Shown: in pieces, positions 14,942 to 23,154 of the stretch
Position numbering within the stretch: position 1 is the first letter of the stretch
How the letters are laid out: every line of letters starts with the position of its first letter
Assembly: GCA_900550445.1 (NCBI GenBank)
Contig: URSF01000014.1
Span: 1 to 55,718, forward strand
DNA length: 55,718 nt
Direction: 5' to 3'
Source: an uncultured Rhodospirillaceae bacterium
GTDB taxonomy: Bacteria > Pseudomonadota > Alphaproteobacteria > CAAGCB01 > CAG-977
Notes under the pieces: generated by a model
The model's input: the letters and a program-made list of their open reading frames with translations, nothing else
What the model was told of the DNA's origin: nothing
Database searches by the model: none
Program-made: the position numbers and the translations under genes

Positions 14942-16446
14942 TTTTTCTTTCCAGCGGTCTGTTTTTAGGTTGGTCGCTGGGGGCAAACGATGCCGCAAAT
15001 ATTTTCGGCACCGCTGTCAGTACGCGTATGGTTAAATTTAAAACGGCCGCAATCGTGTGCAGTATTTTTATTATGCTGGGGGCTGTCATCAGCGGCGTCG
15101 GCGCGGCTTATACATTGGGCAGTCTGGGCGCGATCAATGCGATCGGCGGCGCTTTTATTACGACGTTCGCCGCAGCGTTTACCGTGTATTCCATGATTAA
15201 ATGCGGGTTGCCCGTTTCGGTATCGCAGGCGGTTGTCGGGGCGATTATCGGGTGGAACTGGTTTACCGATTCCGTAACCGACGTTAATTCGATTGTGCGG
15301 ATTGCCAGCACATGGGTGGCTTGTCCGCTGTTGGCCGCAACTTTTGCCGCCGTTTTATATATTGTTTTTAAATACTTGTTAGGTTCTGTCAAAGTCCATT
15401 TGTTGTATCGCGATGCCTGTACGCGCCTGGCGATGATTTTGACAGGGGCTTTCGGCGCTTATTCTTTGGGGGCAAACAACATGGCAAACGTTGTCGGCGT
15501 GTTTGTGCCTGTGGCGCCGTTTGCGGAATTTTCTTTCGGCGGGTTGCATTTTTCGGCGGTACAGCAGTTGTTTTTCGTCGGTTCTCTTGCTACGGCAATA
15601 GGCGTTTTTACATATTCGTATAAAGTCATGGGAACTGTCGGCAAAGGGTTGATGCCGTTGTCTCCGTTTGCGGCGTGGGTCGTCGTTTTGGCGCAGTCAA
15701 TGGTTTTGTTCGTTTTCGCTTCCGAAGGGCTGGAATATTTTCTGGCTTCTCATAATCTGCCGGTTATTCCTTTGGTGCCTGTTTCGTCAACGCAGGCCGT
15801 TGTCGGTGCGGTGATCGGCATCGGGTTGTGCAAAGGAGCTGCTAAAAGCATTAAATGGAGCGTTGTCGTCCGTATTATGTGCGGGTGGGTGATTACGCCG
15901 ATTATCGCTGCCGTTATTTGTTTCTTTTCTTTGTTTTTTATGCAAAACGTTTTCAGCCAGCAGGTATATGTGCCCAAAACATATCTGATGTCGGACAAAG
16001 TGTTTAACCGTATTGTCGAAGAAGGATTTTCCGGCAGCAAGTTAAGCACGTTAAAAGGGGAACGTTTTTCTTCCGGCGTTGAATTTATCAATGCGGTTGA
16101 AAGCCGATTGGGAAAGCTGACCGGCGCGCAGCAGCAAAAGCTGTTGGATACGGCGGAAAATGTCCGTATCGTTATTGAGCCGGACAGAATTGAAAATCTG
16201 GATAACCGTTTGTTTTCGGCCGAAGAACTGGCGCAGATCAAAGAATTAAGCGGACAGCGTTTTAATTATCGCTGGGAATTGCAGAATGCTTTGATAAAAA
16301 TCAGCAAAAACTGGGAATATCTGCCGGCGACGATTTTAAACAAGCAGTATAATAAAATGCTGTCCCAGAAATTAACGGTGATTGAAAATAATTTTATTGT
16401 TTTATCTGATCGTAAAAAGCAGAACAACTGCCGTTATTCGGATTAG
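14923..16446 (+). CDS. Pit-family phosphate transporter, second tandem copy
   Basis: A 507-residue paralogue of the preceding protein, with the same GAND (GANDAANIFGTAV) and GANNMAN signatures, the same two SVSQAVVGA/SSTQAVVGA motifs and a similar C-terminal soluble domain (about 350-507). The copies match best in the membrane half and diverge in the tail. AGAAGG lies 9 nt before the start, inside the first gene, indicating translational coupling. Whether the pair work as a heteromer or differ in affinity is unknown. A bidirectional terminator follows. Confidence 0.9.
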   Translation: MGSSGIVFLSSGLFLGWSLGANDAANIFGTAVSTRMVKFKTAAIVCSIFIMLGAVISGVGAAYTLGSLGAINAIGGAFITTFAAAFTVYSMIKCGLPVSVSQAVVGAIIGWNWFTDSVTDVNSIVRIASTWVACPLLAATFAAVLYIVFKYLLGSVKVHLLYRDACTRLAMILTGAFGAYSLGANNMANVVGVFVPVAPFAEFSFGGLHFSAVQQLFFVGSLATAIGVFTYSYKVMGTVGKGLMPLSPFAAWVVVLAQSMVLFVFASEGLEYFLASHNLPVIPLVPVSSTQAVVGAVIGIGLCKGAAKSIKWSVVVRIMCGWVITPIIAAVICFFSLFFMQNVFSQQVYVPKTYLMSDKVFNRIVEEGFSGSKLSTLKGERFSSGVEFINAVESRLGKLTGAQQQKLLDTAENVRIVIEPDRIENLDNRLFSAEELAQIKELSGQRFNYRWELQNALIKISKNWEYLPATILNKQYNKMLSQKLTVIENNFIVLSDRKKQNNCRYSD

Positions 16447-16452
16447 GCAATT

Positions 16453-16485
16453 AAAAGCCCTGAAGATTTTTCAGGGCTTTTTTTG
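16453..16485. terminator. Bidirectional intrinsic terminator
   Basis: AAAAGCCCTGAA (16453-16464) pairs with TTCAGGGCTTTT (16470-16481), with T-runs readable on either strand. It separates the pit pair (plus) from the cysteine-rich genes (minus). Confidence 0.85.
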
Positions 16486-16495
16486 GGGAAAAGTT

Positions 16496-16939
16496 TTATA
16501 TGGCCTTGCAGCAACAGCCTGAAGTATCTGCCTGCGCAGAGTATCCGGAACGACAGCTGACGCCGGAACAATTTGAAACGCATGAGGCGTTTTGTTTTTT
16601 TTGCCCGTCAGGACAGGAAAGAACGGTGCAACAGCACCCGTCGTCACTGTCTTGTGTTGAAAATCCTGTTTTGCAGATCACATTGTAACAGTTGAGAATA
16701 CATTTATTCTGGCTTGGTCTTTTCTTTTCGGGACATTTAAGGCAGTTTCCCGTGTTTTCTTCACATAACAGACATTCATTACTGCACTTTTTTTCGATCT
16801 GTTCTGTTTTTCCGGCAAACCGTGAAAAAGCTTCGATTGAATAAGCGTTGCTTCTGCCCAACTTGACGGCTTTTGCCATAGCGTTCCCGCATAAAAGTAT
16901 ACCGGCCGATATGATTAAAATTAACAAATGAATTTTCAT
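16496..16939 (-). CDS. Secreted cysteine-rich protein with AVKLGR motif and CCC repeats
   Basis: A 147-residue protein with a signal peptide (hydrophobic 4-17, likely cut after NAMA at 19-22) and about 24 cysteines. The mature protein begins KAVKLGR, as in the protein at 741-1298. A CxxC cluster (CLLCEENTGNCLKC) comes next. The C-terminal half is a tandem repeat of a unit of about 38 residues: NCYNVICKTGFSTQDSDDG then CCC, and NCSGVSCRSGYSAQADTSG then CCC. Probably a disulfide-rich periplasmic or surface protein. AAGGA lies upstream of the start. It is downstream of, and 12 bp from, the gene at 16952, apparently one operon. Confidence 0.7.
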   Translation of the reverse strand: MKIHLLILIISAGILLCGNAMAKAVKLGRSNAYSIEAFSRFAGKTEQIEKKCSNECLLCEENTGNCLKCPEKKRPSQNKCILNCYNVICKTGFSTQDSDDGCCCTVLSCPDGQKKQNASCVSNCSGVSCRSGYSAQADTSGCCCKAI

Positions 16940-16951
16940 GGTTTTCCGTCC

Positions 16952-17401
16952 TTAATTATTAAGACAGCAGCAGCCGTCGGAAGATAGTTTCATATCCTGG
17001 GGACAAGATTCGACAGACTGAATTTTTTCAATGCATTGGCCGCCGGAGAGGGTATAGCCGTTGCCGCATGCCGTACAGACCGATGATGAAGAACAGGCGG
17101 AACAATTCGCGGGGCAGACTGTCTTGACAGGTTCGCATGATGTCCAGGAAAGACGTCCGTGATACGTTCCGGCAGCAATGTAATCTGTTTGCAATTCATA
17201 TCCGGTAGAGCAGAGATCACACTGAATGTAGTAAGAGGTTGTTATTCCGTCATCACTGAGGAATGAGCTTTCATAGCAATGCTCGCAGCCTTCTCTGCAT
17301 GAAACATATTGCTGTTTTTCTGAGCTGAAATAAGAAGCCGCAAAAGCTGAAAAAGAAGAAAAAGTAATAAGAGACGCAATGCAAAAAAGTAGTATTTTCA
17401 T
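16952..17401 (-). CDS. Secreted cysteine-rich protein
   Basis: A 149-residue protein. I start it at ATG 17401, which has a strong AGAGGAAAT ribosome site and begins the signal peptide directly (MKILLFCIASLITFSSFSAFA), rather than ten codons earlier. The mature part has CxxC units (CEHCYES, CDLCSTGYEL, CPANCSACSSSSVCTACGNG) and ends in SSDGCCC, the same ending module as in the next gene. It likely shares a function with the other two cysteine-rich secreted proteins of the window; role unknown. It lies behind the first copy of the structured RNA. Confidence 0.7.
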   Translation of the reverse strand: MKILLFCIASLITFSSFSAFAASYFSSEKQQYVSCREGCEHCYESSFLSDDGITTSYYIQCDLCSTGYELQTDYIAAGTYHGRLSWTSCEPVKTVCPANCSACSSSSVCTACGNGYTLSGGQCIEKIQSVESCPQDMKLSSDGCCCLNN

Positions 17402-17429
17402 GATTTCCTCTTTCATTTTGATAAAGAAC

Positions 17430-17448
17430 AACCGCCTGACAGGCGGTT
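17430..17448 (-). terminator. Leader hairpin between the structured RNA and the cysteine-rich operon
   Basis: AACCGCC (17430-17436) pairs with GGCGGTT (17442-17448) around a 5-nt loop; on the minus strand GTTCTTT follows, a weak T-rich tract. It sits 29 bp before the start codon at 17401 and could be an attenuator or mRNA-stabilising hairpin. Confidence 0.45.
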
Positions 17449-17470
17449 CGGAGAGTTGAGAAAATCATAA

Positions 17471-17697
17471 GCTTATAATGACCCTTTTGATCTTTAAGGT
17501 TATCTCAGGATAACCTCTGAACATACATCAAAAGCTCCCCGGACCATTAAAAGATCGGGGATATTTTCCGGTTTTGCGATATGCAAAACTGTTACGGCGC
17601 AGATATCCTTTGCACCGATAAGCTTAAAGAGCTTTCTCACGGCTCCGCGCCTGTTCAGACACTTATTTGTTTGAAACAAACAAATCGCTTATAATGA
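17471..17697 (-). ncRNA. Structured RNA element, copy A (unrecognised family)
   Basis: About 200 nt homologous in sequence and helices to 54462-54660. Helices (plus coordinates): 17484-17491/17527-17534, 17497-17504/17509-17516, 17536-17541/17556-17561, 17571-17577/17583-17589, 17629-17632/17642-17645, 17665-17673/17677-17685. Most differ in bases from copy B yet still pair. Invariant parts include GGGGATATTTTCCG and CTCCGCGCC. An 11-bp direct repeat GCTTATAATGA brackets it (17471-17481, 17687-17697). Orientation is uncertain: minus is favoured because both copies precede minus-strand genes, but TATAAT just upstream of the first helix would suit a plus-strand transcript. Confidence 0.65.
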
Positions 17698-17757
17698 TAA
17701 GTTATTTAAAAGGTAATGGCAATTTTTTTTCTTTGCCGTCCGAAAGGTGGCTGAAAA

Positions 17758-17793
17758 AAAACGGCTTTGGAAAACCAAAGCCGTTTTATTTTT
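17758..17793. terminator. Bidirectional terminator of lpxC
   Basis: AAAACGGCTTTGG (17758-17770) pairs with CCAAAGCCGTTTT (17775-17787) around AAAA. T-runs follow on both strands, so it ends lpxC (minus) and any plus-strand transcript from the structured RNA region. Confidence 0.88.
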
Positions 17794-17829
17794 TGTTCCG
17801 AAACAGGACAAATGCAGGAAAAGAAAGAA

Positions 17830-18774
17830 TCAGGCGCATTCCAACTGCATCAGGTCTTCATCTTCCTGAAAGTTTTTTTCATCTGCCAAAGAGGCGTAAT
17901 AAGCCGCCTGATCAACAATTTCATAGTTGCTTTCATCGGCAAAAACGGCCGACAGCAGAGCGTTAGTATCCGTATGACCGGAACGGCTGCCGGAAAATTC
18001 GGCAATCATCGGATAACCGGACATATACAGATCGCCGACGGCGTCCAGCATTTTATGGCGGACAAATTCGTTGGAATACCGCAGACCATCTTTATTCATA
18101 ATCGTATTGTCATTGACCAAAATGGCGTTGTCCAAAGACCCGCCGCGTGCCAGACCGATAGAGCGCAGCATTTCAATATCCTGTAGAAATCCGAAAGTAC
18201 GGGCGCGGCTGAACATATTTTTGAAATTAGCCGTCGTTAAATCCAAATCTGCTTCCTGATGACCGATAATGGGAGCCGGAAAATCAATTGCAAAGTGCAT
18301 TTTCAGTCCTTTTTCCGCCGGACGCAGACAAACTTCCTTGTCACCGTTTTTAATGCTGACGGGTTTTAAAATGCGGATTGCCTTTAACGCGGCGTTTTGA
18401 GCTTTTACGCCGGCGCATTCCAGTAAAAACACAAACGGAGCCGAACTGCCGTCCATTACCGGCGTTTCCGGGCCATTGATTTCAATCAGCATGTTGTTGA
18501 TGCCCATCGCGTGAATGGCCGCCATTAAATGTTCGATTGTAGCCACCTTTACGCCGTCTTTATTCCCGATGCAGGTGCACATACGCGTATCAACCACATA
18601 ATCATGATGCGCGGGGATATAAGCGTCCTGACCTGAAATATCAGTCCGATGAAAAATAATGCCCGTATTTACTTCGGCCGGTTTTAACGTCATGGAAATC
18701 TTGTTCCCCGTATGCAGACCGATGCCAACGCATGAAATTTCATGCTTGATTGTCTTCTGCTGATATTTTTCCAT
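17830..18774 (-). CDS. lpxC: UDP-3-O-acyl-N-acetylglucosamine deacetylase
   Basis: A 314-residue zinc amidase performing the committed step of lipid A synthesis. Zinc and catalytic motifs are visible: TIEHLMAA (His near 80), FVRHKMLDAVGDLYMSG (His and Asp near 237-241) and the catalytic His in SGSRSGHTDTN (about 265). The C-terminus is extended and acidic. Lipid A is therefore made and the organism has a true outer membrane. It is in the usual dcw-distal position but separated from ftsZ by a 772-residue gene on the other strand. A second start is not needed. Confidence 0.95.
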   Translation of the reverse strand: MEKYQQKTIKHEISCVGIGLHTGNKISMTLKPAEVNTGIIFHRTDISGQDAYIPAHHDYVVDTRMCTCIGNKDGVKVATIEHLMAAIHAMGINNMLIEINGPETPVMDGSSAPFVFLLECAGVKAQNAALKAIRILKPVSIKNGDKEVCLRPAEKGLKMHFAIDFPAPIIGHQEADLDLTTANFKNMFSRARTFGFLQDIEMLRSIGLARGGSLDNAILVNDNTIMNKDGLRYSNEFVRHKMLDAVGDLYMSGYPMIAEFSGSRSGHTDTNALLSAVFADESNYEIVDQAAYYASLADEKNFQEDEDLMQLECA

Positions 18775-19023
18775 GTTAAACCCTTTCTTATTGGAAATTC
18801 TTTCTATCCTATAGTTCTAACAATGCTTCTTGTTTTTTTCAAATCAAGCTTTGTTACGTTTTGTTACATTAACGGACCGTTAATTATTTGAAATGCCCGG
18901 AAAAAATAAAAAATGACGTCAGAAAAGTAAAAAAGCGGCCGAATAATTGCATTTTCCTTGAAAAGGCGAAAAAAAATTCGTCTAATAAACATATAAAGAA
19001 TACGGCATAAAGAGGTTTTTTCC

Positions 19024-21342
19024 ATGGGCGTTTTGGCAAATGCGCTGAGCAATGTTCACAGCGCGGTTTTAGGCGATTTCAAAGGAGCGGTGGGTAGAGC
19101 GGACGGTGTCGGCGTTGAGGCTGATCCGCGCGATCCGGAAAAAAAGGTTTTGCGTTTCGGAAAAGGGAAAGATGACATCTTTCCCGTAGAGGGAAGCGGG
19201 CCGGCCGTTGAAGGAATGCGCAAAATTTTTTCAAAATGGATCGAAAGCCCTTCGCAGTTGCAAAAAATCCGCGATCTGCCGCTTGAGGATCGTCCTGTTT
19301 TAATGTTTGAATATACGGGATTGGCAACGGGCGGATACTGCAACGGCGAACGGATTGTTTTAAATCCCGTTTTGGGGACGGGATATTCGGCCGCCGGTAT
19401 TCTGGCTCATGAATTCCAGCATCAGTATCAGTTTAAAAAGAATGAAAACGGCATTGACGGAGTTAAAAAAGACGTTAACCGTTCAGAAGCGGTTTTCGCC
19501 GATCGCATGATGGAAGCTGCCGCCGATGCGGCGCGCGCTCAATACCTGTACGAAATAAAAGATAAAAATCCGCAGACAAAAATCGCTTTTTATGAATCCG
19601 CGCTTCAGGAACCGTATATATTTAAGTATGCTGCGGCCAAAGATAAAGGGTTCAGTGAATCTTACTGCGTTCTGCAGGGCATGAAAGCTTATGCGGGCAG
19701 TATTATAACGCAGGCAATGTACGAAAAAGATTATAATTCGGATATTGATTATAAGAAAGGTTTTGTTGTCCGCGATTTGGATCAGTTTGCGGACAATGTG
19801 CTTGATAATGAAAAGAAAAGGGCTGAAAAGCTGGCCGGATATTTTCTGGACGGGGAAAAACTGGACGAGGTTAAGGCTTTTCATTCTTATACCGTCGGTA
19901 TGAAGACCGAACAAGCCGACGCCGGGCAGGTTACCCGCGCGATGCGGTCTGAAAATTTCGATTATGTGACGCCGATTATGGCGGCAAAGCTGCAAAAGCT
20001 GGCTGATCTGTATAAACGCGCGACCGGAAAAGAACATAAAAACGCGCCTGAAAATCTGACGGTTCGTTCTTTGACGGGGCATGTTAAAAACGGCAAGGGG
20101 GCTTTTTTGACGAAAATGGCGCTGAAGGCGCAAAAGCTGATCGAAAAAGCCGGAGATTCGGCAAAAAAGGTTAAATACGGAATTGTTTCCGATCATTCCG
20201 TGGCAAGTTCTTTCGGTTATTATGACAAAGGACGCCGCTATATTTCGTTTGACGGGGCGAATGTTTCCCCCGAAGAAGGCAAAAACCGTATTTCTTATCA
20301 GGCGGAATTCGGCAAACTCAGAGATTCCGAAGCCGGAGAGCTGATCAGCGAAAAAGAAATCAAAGCGCGCGACAAAAAAGCGCGTCAAATGTTTTCGATT
20401 TTAATGAAAGACCCGCTGATCAAAGCGCAGCTGCAGGAATTCGGCGGTGACGGAAAGCAAATGACTTTGGCTTTCGACGCGCGCTTTAAACAACCTTTTA
20501 CAACCGATAAAAACGTGGTTGTTTTGGATCCGTCGAAAAAACCGTTTGAGCTGGCGGCGGATTTCGCCGCGCAGCTGCAAATCGTTCAACAGCATGAAAA
20601 GGCTAAAGAAATCAGCGGCGTATCTTCTTATGCCGCATATAAAAAGGACGCCGAATTAAACCGCGATCCCGTTCAGGTGATGCAGGAAAAACGTATGTGT
20701 CAGGCTATGGCCGAAACGGCAAAAGCTTCTTTCCTTTATCGTAACCAGAATCAGGCCGGTTTTTTTGACAGGCTGAAATTGAAAAAGAATAAAGTTTTCC
20801 AAACCTTTGCCTCGGCAATGAAAAAAGAACCCGCGCAAGCGGTAACAGCGGCTGTTCGGGAAGCGGCCAAGACTTTTGACGTTGACGCCGAAGGCCGGGG
20901 AATTAAACGCCGGCTGGACAGATATATGCAAGAAGAGGGCGCGGGACTGCCGGCTGAAAAAATCGACCGGCTGATGACTGTTCGCGTTTCGGACGCACAT
21001 ATTGCCACAGTCGCCTGTGCGGGGCTGTTTTCTGAAAGAAACGAAAGCAAAATCGCCAATAACACAATGCAAAGGACTGAATGCTGCGCGATTACTCAGA
21101 ATTTTGCGGAAGGATTGTATGCGGCGAAAACCGCGCGTCAAAAGTATGCCGCTGCGCAGCGAGAACAAAGCGCTCATGCGGCGGAAAAGGTGAATTTGCA
21201 GCAAAAACTGCATGACGCTGCCGTATCCAGAGGGCCGTCCATGATGCAGCAGCTGCGTTCTCGGCAAAACGCGGCGGAAAAGAAGACGGCGGCGGTCAAT
21301 GCCGCTACGGCAAAAGCCCGGGCGGAGGCAATGCAGAAGTAA
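19024..21342 (+). CDS. Large protein with an HExxH metallopeptidase domain and a degenerate second copy
   Basis: A 772-residue protein with no signal peptide. Residues about 90-180 form a zincin-like domain: GILAHEFQHQY (His129, Glu130, His133) then MMEAAADAARAQYLYE (candidate third ligand Glu164). The arrangement recurs at about 490-575 (VVVLDPSKK..., ELAADFAAQLQIVQQ, MCQAMAETAKASFLYR) with the HExxH replaced by DFAAQ, so it seems a duplicated, inactive copy. The C-terminus (690-772) is Ala/Gln/Lys-rich helix. The AGAGG ribosome site fits the ATG at 19024. It interrupts the ftsZ-lpxC neighbourhood on the opposite strand. Possibly an effector or housekeeping peptidase; unknown. Confidence 0.7.
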   Translation: MGVLANALSNVHSAVLGDFKGAVGRADGVGVEADPRDPEKKVLRFGKGKDDIFPVEGSGPAVEGMRKIFSKWIESPSQLQKIRDLPLEDRPVLMFEYTGLATGGYCNGERIVLNPVLGTGYSAAGILAHEFQHQYQFKKNENGIDGVKKDVNRSEAVFADRMMEAAADAARAQYLYEIKDKNPQTKIAFYESALQEPYIFKYAAAKDKGFSESYCVLQGMKAYAGSIITQAMYEKDYNSDIDYKKGFVVRDLDQFADNVLDNEKKRAEKLAGYFLDGEKLDEVKAFHSYTVGMKTEQADAGQVTRAMRSENFDYVTPIMAAKLQKLADLYKRATGKEHKNAPENLTVRSLTGHVKNGKGAFLTKMALKAQKLIEKAGDSAKKVKYGIVSDHSVASSFGYYDKGRRYISFDGANVSPEEGKNRISYQAEFGKLRDSEAGELISEKEIKARDKKARQMFSILMKDPLIKAQLQEFGGDGKQMTLAFDARFKQPFTTDKNVVVLDPSKKPFELAADFAAQLQIVQQHEKAKEISGVSSYAAYKKDAELNRDPVQVMQEKRMCQAMAETAKASFLYRNQNQAGFFDRLKLKKNKVFQTFASAMKKEPAQAVTAAVREAAKTFDVDAEGRGIKRRLDRYMQEEGAGLPAEKIDRLMTVRVSDAHIATVACAGLFSERNESKIANNTMQRTECCAITQNFAEGLYAAKTARQKYAAAQREQSAHAAEKVNLQQKLHDAAVSRGPSMMQQLRSRQNAAEKKTAAVNAATAKARAEAMQK

Positions 21343-21357
21343 AATTCCGTTCTAACG

Positions 21358-21387
21358 AAAACCCCCGTGTTTTGCACGGGGGTTTTT
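21358..21387. terminator. Bidirectional terminator between the peptidase gene and ftsZ
   Basis: Perfect 12-bp stem AAAACCCCCGTG (21358-21369) and CACGGGGGTTTT (21375-21386), 5-nt loop, ending convergent transcripts from 19024-21342 and the dcw cluster. Confidence 0.9.
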
Positions 21388-21407
21388 CTGTAGATAGATT
21401 TTACCGC

Positions 21408-23039
21408 TTAGTGTTGTCTGAGAAAAGACGGAATGTCGGATTCTTCATCTGTCTGTGCGGGCGGTTCGGGCTTTTTTTCTTCGGCGGAACGGCGGCCCGT
21501 AACAAACTGGAATAAAGATGGACGGGCTTTTTCGGCCGGTTTAACGGCCGGCGGCACAACGGGCGGCACCGGTGCCGCGGCGGGAGTCTGCGGCGCGGGG
21601 GCGAACAAATCTTCCTGAGCCGTCGCCGCATGCTGCGGTTTAGGCTGAACGGCCGGCTGTTCATGTGAAAACAGCGGCGGCTGCGGTTTTTCGGCGGCCG
21701 TCATTTTCGGGGTAAAAGCTTCAAAAGAAGCCGGCTGTCTGATTTCGCCGCCGCCGAATAATTCGTTCGGAGCCGGCATGGCCGGCAAAATGCTGCTGGT
21801 TGTTTTCGGCGAAAAAGAAACCGGCTGTGCCGACAATGTCGGGTGAACCGGCGCCGCGGGAGGCGGAGGAATATCGTCATCTATTGTCAGGACGTCATCG
21901 TTTTCGTCTTCAAAAGCGTTGTCTTCCGCCGTCGAAACGGGAACCGGTTGTTCCGGCGTATGTTTCTGTGCGCCAAAAGCAGGGGTAAACGGTTTAGGCT
22001 GAGGCTGGGCGGCAAAAATAGAAGAAGAAGCCGTTTGCCCCATAAACGGATTTTGCGCTTCCTGCGGACGGGTAATGCCGGTCGCGACAACGGAAACGCG
22101 GATAGAGCCTTCCAGCGATTCATCAAAAGAAGCCCCGAAAATAATGTTTGCTTCCGGATCGACTTCACGGCGGATTCTGTTGGCCGCTTCGTCAACTTCG
22201 TACAATGTCAGATCCGCTCCGCCGGCAATATTAATCAAAATACCTTTCGCTCCGGTCATTGACGCGTCGTCCAGCAAGGGGTTGGCAATGGCTTCTTCCG
22301 CGGCTTCCAAAGCGCGGTTTTCACCTGAAGCCGTTCCCGTTCCCATCATGGCGCGTCCCATTTCCGCCATAACGGCGCGGACGTCGGAAAAGTCCAAGTT
22401 GATAATTCCCGGCGTGATAATCAGATCCGTAATGCTGCGCACGCCGCCCTGCAGCACCTGATCCGCGCGTTTAAACGCTTCGGCAAACGTCATTTTTTCA
22501 TCGGCGACCAAAAATAAATTCTGGTTGGGGATAACGATCAGCGTGTCAACATATTGCGCCAGTTCTTCAATGCCTTTTTCGGCAATAGCCATTCTGTGAC
22601 GGCCTTCAAAGGTAAACGGCTTTGTTACGACGCCGACGGTCAGAATATCGCGTTCGCGCGCCATTTTCGCAAACACCGGAGCCGCCCCCGTTCCCGTACC
22701 GCCACCCATGCCGGCGGTGATGAAAACCATATTGGATCCTTCCAAAACATTGGCTATGTCGTCCAGCGCTTCTTCGGCGGATTCGCGGCCGACTTCCGGT
22801 CTGGCGCCCGCGCCCTGGCCTTTGGTCGTTTCAATGCCCAGCTGAATCTTTGTTTCCGCCAAAGAAGAACTGAGCGCCTGCGCATCAGTGTTGGCAACGA
22901 CAAAATTTACGCCGCCCAGCTGAGTTTGTATCATGTTGTTGATCGCGTTGCCGCCTGCGCCGCCGACGCCGATAACGGTAATCTTCGGGGTTAAAAGAAC
23001 GATCGGTTGTTGTTGAGGAACACTGATGTCTAAAGTCAT
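21408..23039 (-). CDS. ftsZ: Cell division GTPase FtsZ
   Basis: A 543-residue tubulin homologue. The GTPase core (about 1-320) has GGAGGNAINNM, the tubulin signature GGGTGTGAAP and the T7 loop NLDFSDVRAVM. A long Pro/Ala-rich linker of about 190 residues follows, ending in the conserved tail DIPSFLRQH that binds FtsA and other partners. The length is typical of alphaproteobacteria. It polymerises into the Z ring. The 115 bp upstream, between it and ftsA, contain two GAATC (GANTC) sites at 23074-23078 and 23101-23105 and may hold its own promoter. Confidence 0.97.
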   Translation of the reverse strand: MTLDISVPQQQPIVLLTPKITVIGVGGAGGNAINNMIQTQLGGVNFVVANTDAQALSSSLAETKIQLGIETTKGQGAGARPEVGRESAEEALDDIANVLEGSNMVFITAGMGGGTGTGAAPVFAKMARERDILTVGVVTKPFTFEGRHRMAIAEKGIEELAQYVDTLIVIPNQNLFLVADEKMTFAEAFKRADQVLQGGVRSITDLIITPGIINLDFSDVRAVMAEMGRAMMGTGTASGENRALEAAEEAIANPLLDDASMTGAKGILINIAGGADLTLYEVDEAANRIRREVDPEANIIFGASFDESLEGSIRVSVVATGITRPQEAQNPFMGQTASSSIFAAQPQPKPFTPAFGAQKHTPEQPVPVSTAEDNAFEDENDDVLTIDDDIPPPPAAPVHPTLSAQPVSFSPKTTSSILPAMPAPNELFGGGEIRQPASFEAFTPKMTAAEKPQPPLFSHEQPAVQPKPQHAATAQEDLFAPAPQTPAAAPVPPVVPPAVKPAEKARPSLFQFVTGRRSAEEKKPEPPAQTDEESDIPSFLRQH

Positions 23040-23154
23040 GGATTACTCCGTTGGAAAATGGAACTGCTTTGACGAATCGGCTGTTTTCCTTTGTTTTTTC
23101 GAATCGGCCGCTTTTTTATCAAAGTAATATCCTCTTTTTATACAGTGAAAGTCT
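23040..23154 (-). promoter_or_regulatory. ftsZ upstream region with two GANTC sites
   Basis: This 115-bp gap is the only substantial space within the dcw operon. It holds two similar 12-bp stretches, each CGAATCGGCYGY (23073 and 23100), containing GAATC. In Caulobacter, GANTC methylation by CcrM tunes ftsZ transcription. The functional link here is inference and no clear -35/-10 pair was assigned. Confidence 0.35.

Noticed and set aside
17495..17520. CTGAGA-like sequence in RNA copy A suggesting a TPP riboswitch
   Set aside because: The motif is in a hairpin loop region of variable sequence and absent from copy B; the other TPP motifs are missing.
17471..17697. 6S RNA or tmRNA identity for the structured RNA
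   Set aside because: No long interrupted hairpin as in 6S, no tRNA-like ends or tag frame as in tmRNA, and two copies as leaders of operons do not fit either.
19483..20388. 301-residue minus-strand open frame inside the peptidase gene
   Set aside because: Arg/Phe-rich translation typical of an antisense shadow; the plus-strand gene has a ribosome site, motifs and terminator.
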